Origin: Streptomyces qaidamensis
GTDB taxonomy: Bacteria > Actinomycetota > Actinomycetes > Streptomycetales > Streptomycetaceae
Reading direction: 5' to 3'
DNA: 64,000 bases
NCBI RefSeq assembly: GCF_001611795.1
Contig: NZ_CP015098.1
Span: 8,308,001-8,372,000 of the forward strand
The translations under genes were made by a program, and so were the position numbers. Under the pieces are notes generated by a model, which saw only the letters and a program-made list of their open reading frames with translations, did not search any database and was not told the DNA's origin. Shown in pieces: positions 63,489 to 64,000 of the stretch (the stretch's first letter is position 1; each line of letters starts with the position of its first letter).

Positions 63489-63530
63489 CGGCCGGCCGCA
63501 CGGCCCGGACAGGGACCATGCGGCCGGCCG
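63489..63530 (+). terminator. Hairpin after the SGNH esterase
   Basis: CGGCCGGCCGCA (63489-63500) pairs perfectly with TGCGGCCGGCCG (63519-63530) over an 18-base loop, about 40 bp past the esterase stop. Confidence 0.6.
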
Positions 63531-63723
63531 GGCCGGAGGATCAGCGTGACAACCGGGCTCGACCGGCCGATGCGGTCGGCTCCGGTGAGACGGCAAGAGG
63601 AAAGGGCCCGGCCTGCCATGGAGATCTCGGCAGTACAGTACCGATGGGCGTGCGAGGCGTGGAGATGCGGCGGGGGGCGGCACGGTGGACGCGGACGCGG
63701 GACCGGAGAGAGCGGAGCGGGAC

Positions 63724-64000
63724 GTGAAACGGCCGAAGCCGCCGACCAGAAAGCGTCCCACCATCCTCGACGTCGCGGCGCACGCGGGGGTGTCGCATCA
63801 GACCGTCTCGCGCTTCCTGCGGGGCAACGGTGGCATGAAGCCGCAGACGGTGGCCCGCATCGAGCAGGCCGTGGCCGACCTCGACTACCGGCCCAACCTG
63901 GTGGCGCGGTCGATGCGCACCCGCAAGTCCAACCGCGTCACCGTGGTCCTGCCGGCCATGACCACCTTCGTGCCCTCGCAGATCCTGCGGGGCGCGTCCG
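63724..64000 (+). CDS. LacI-family regulator (partial, cut by window end)
   Basis: Starts at GTG 63724 with GGAG upstream; GTG 63685 is an in-frame alternative. The N-terminal HTH, RPTILDVAAHAGVSHQTV then SRFLRGNGGMKPQT and LDYRPNLVARSMRT, is nearly identical in its recognition helix and hinge to that of the AbiEi-LacI fusion. There is no AbiEi domain here. It is a paralogue that may read the same operator. The sensor domain is beyond the edge. Confidence 0.85.
   Translation, partial: MKRPKPPTRKRPTILDVAAHAGVSHQTVSRFLRGNGGMKPQTVARIEQAVADLDYRPNLVARSMRTRKSNRVTVVLPAMTTFVPSQILRGAS

Noticed and set aside
1..64000. CRISPR arrays, tRNA or rRNA genes, intact insertion sequences or a prophage
   Set aside because: None found by eye: no regular repeat-spacer units, no cloverleaf sequence, no complete transposase with inverted ends, no phage structural genes.

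Overview
The window looks like an accessory stretch of an actinomycete chromosome, most likely a Streptomyces or close relative. Evidence: very high GC throughout, frequent GTG starts, rare TTA codons confined to a few genes, many ATGA/GTGA overlaps, TTGAC-type promoters, and relics of IS1380-, IS5-, IS4- and IS256-like transposases. No tRNA, rRNA, CRISPR array or intact mobile element was seen. All assignments come from reading the sequence; no database search was run.

Left part (1-12.3 kb): an aromatic-acid catabolic block. A Rieske oxygenase alpha subunit, Rieske ferredoxin and ferredoxin reductase (minus strand, cut by the window edge) face an MDR oxidoreductase-mhpB-mhpD-mhpF-mhpE operon, the meta-cleavage route for (hydroxyphenyl)propionate-like substrates. 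An IclR regulator and an XRE-cupin regulator follow, with inverted operators between them, then an amidohydrolase and an alpha/beta hydrolase. A TTA-containing, less GC-rich SnoaL-like gene sits among transposase relics.

Middle part (12.7-35.5 kb): two PucR regulators, an SMP-30-like lactonase and acyl-CoA ligase, an IS1380 relic, a pirin/DoxX/NmrA/MarR redox-stress group, and a CoA-thioester operon (saccharopine-dehydrogenase-like protein, thiolase, enoyl-CoA hydratase, acyl-CoA dehydrogenase, acyl-CoA ligase) divergent from an AraC regulator. Two MDR oxidoreductases and a PH-domain membrane protein follow, with decayed gene fragments between them.

35.7-43.3 kb: a candidate isoprenoid-lipid cluster. 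It holds a flavin monooxygenase, two tandem polyprenyl diphosphate synthases, a wax-ester-synthase-like acyltransferase, a PAP2 phosphatase and a two-gene ABC exporter, with no terpene cyclase. A simple inferred reading is prenyl diphosphate to prenol to prenyl ester, followed by export.

43.3-64 kb: a gene-poor decayed stretch, a GNAT gene between direct repeats, a TetR/secreted beta-propeller pair with a strong operator, and decayed BtuD/BtuF-like genes. A glycan-utilisation island follows: an intracellular GH39-like enzyme, a GH43, a cupin, a PmoA-like DUF6807 protein, a Gfo/Idh/MocA oxidoreductase, a secreted clan GH-A glycosidase, a secreted SGNH esterase with a ricin-type domain, and two LacI-family regulators. 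The first LacI regulator carries an N-terminal AbiEi-type antitoxin domain, a very unusual architecture. Five copies of the palindrome GTGAACGATCAC or a one-mismatch variant lie at the island's promoters. At two of them the operator fills the same position between -35 TTGACC and -10 TACGTT. The AbiEi-LacI fusion with this operator code is the most promising new system in the window.
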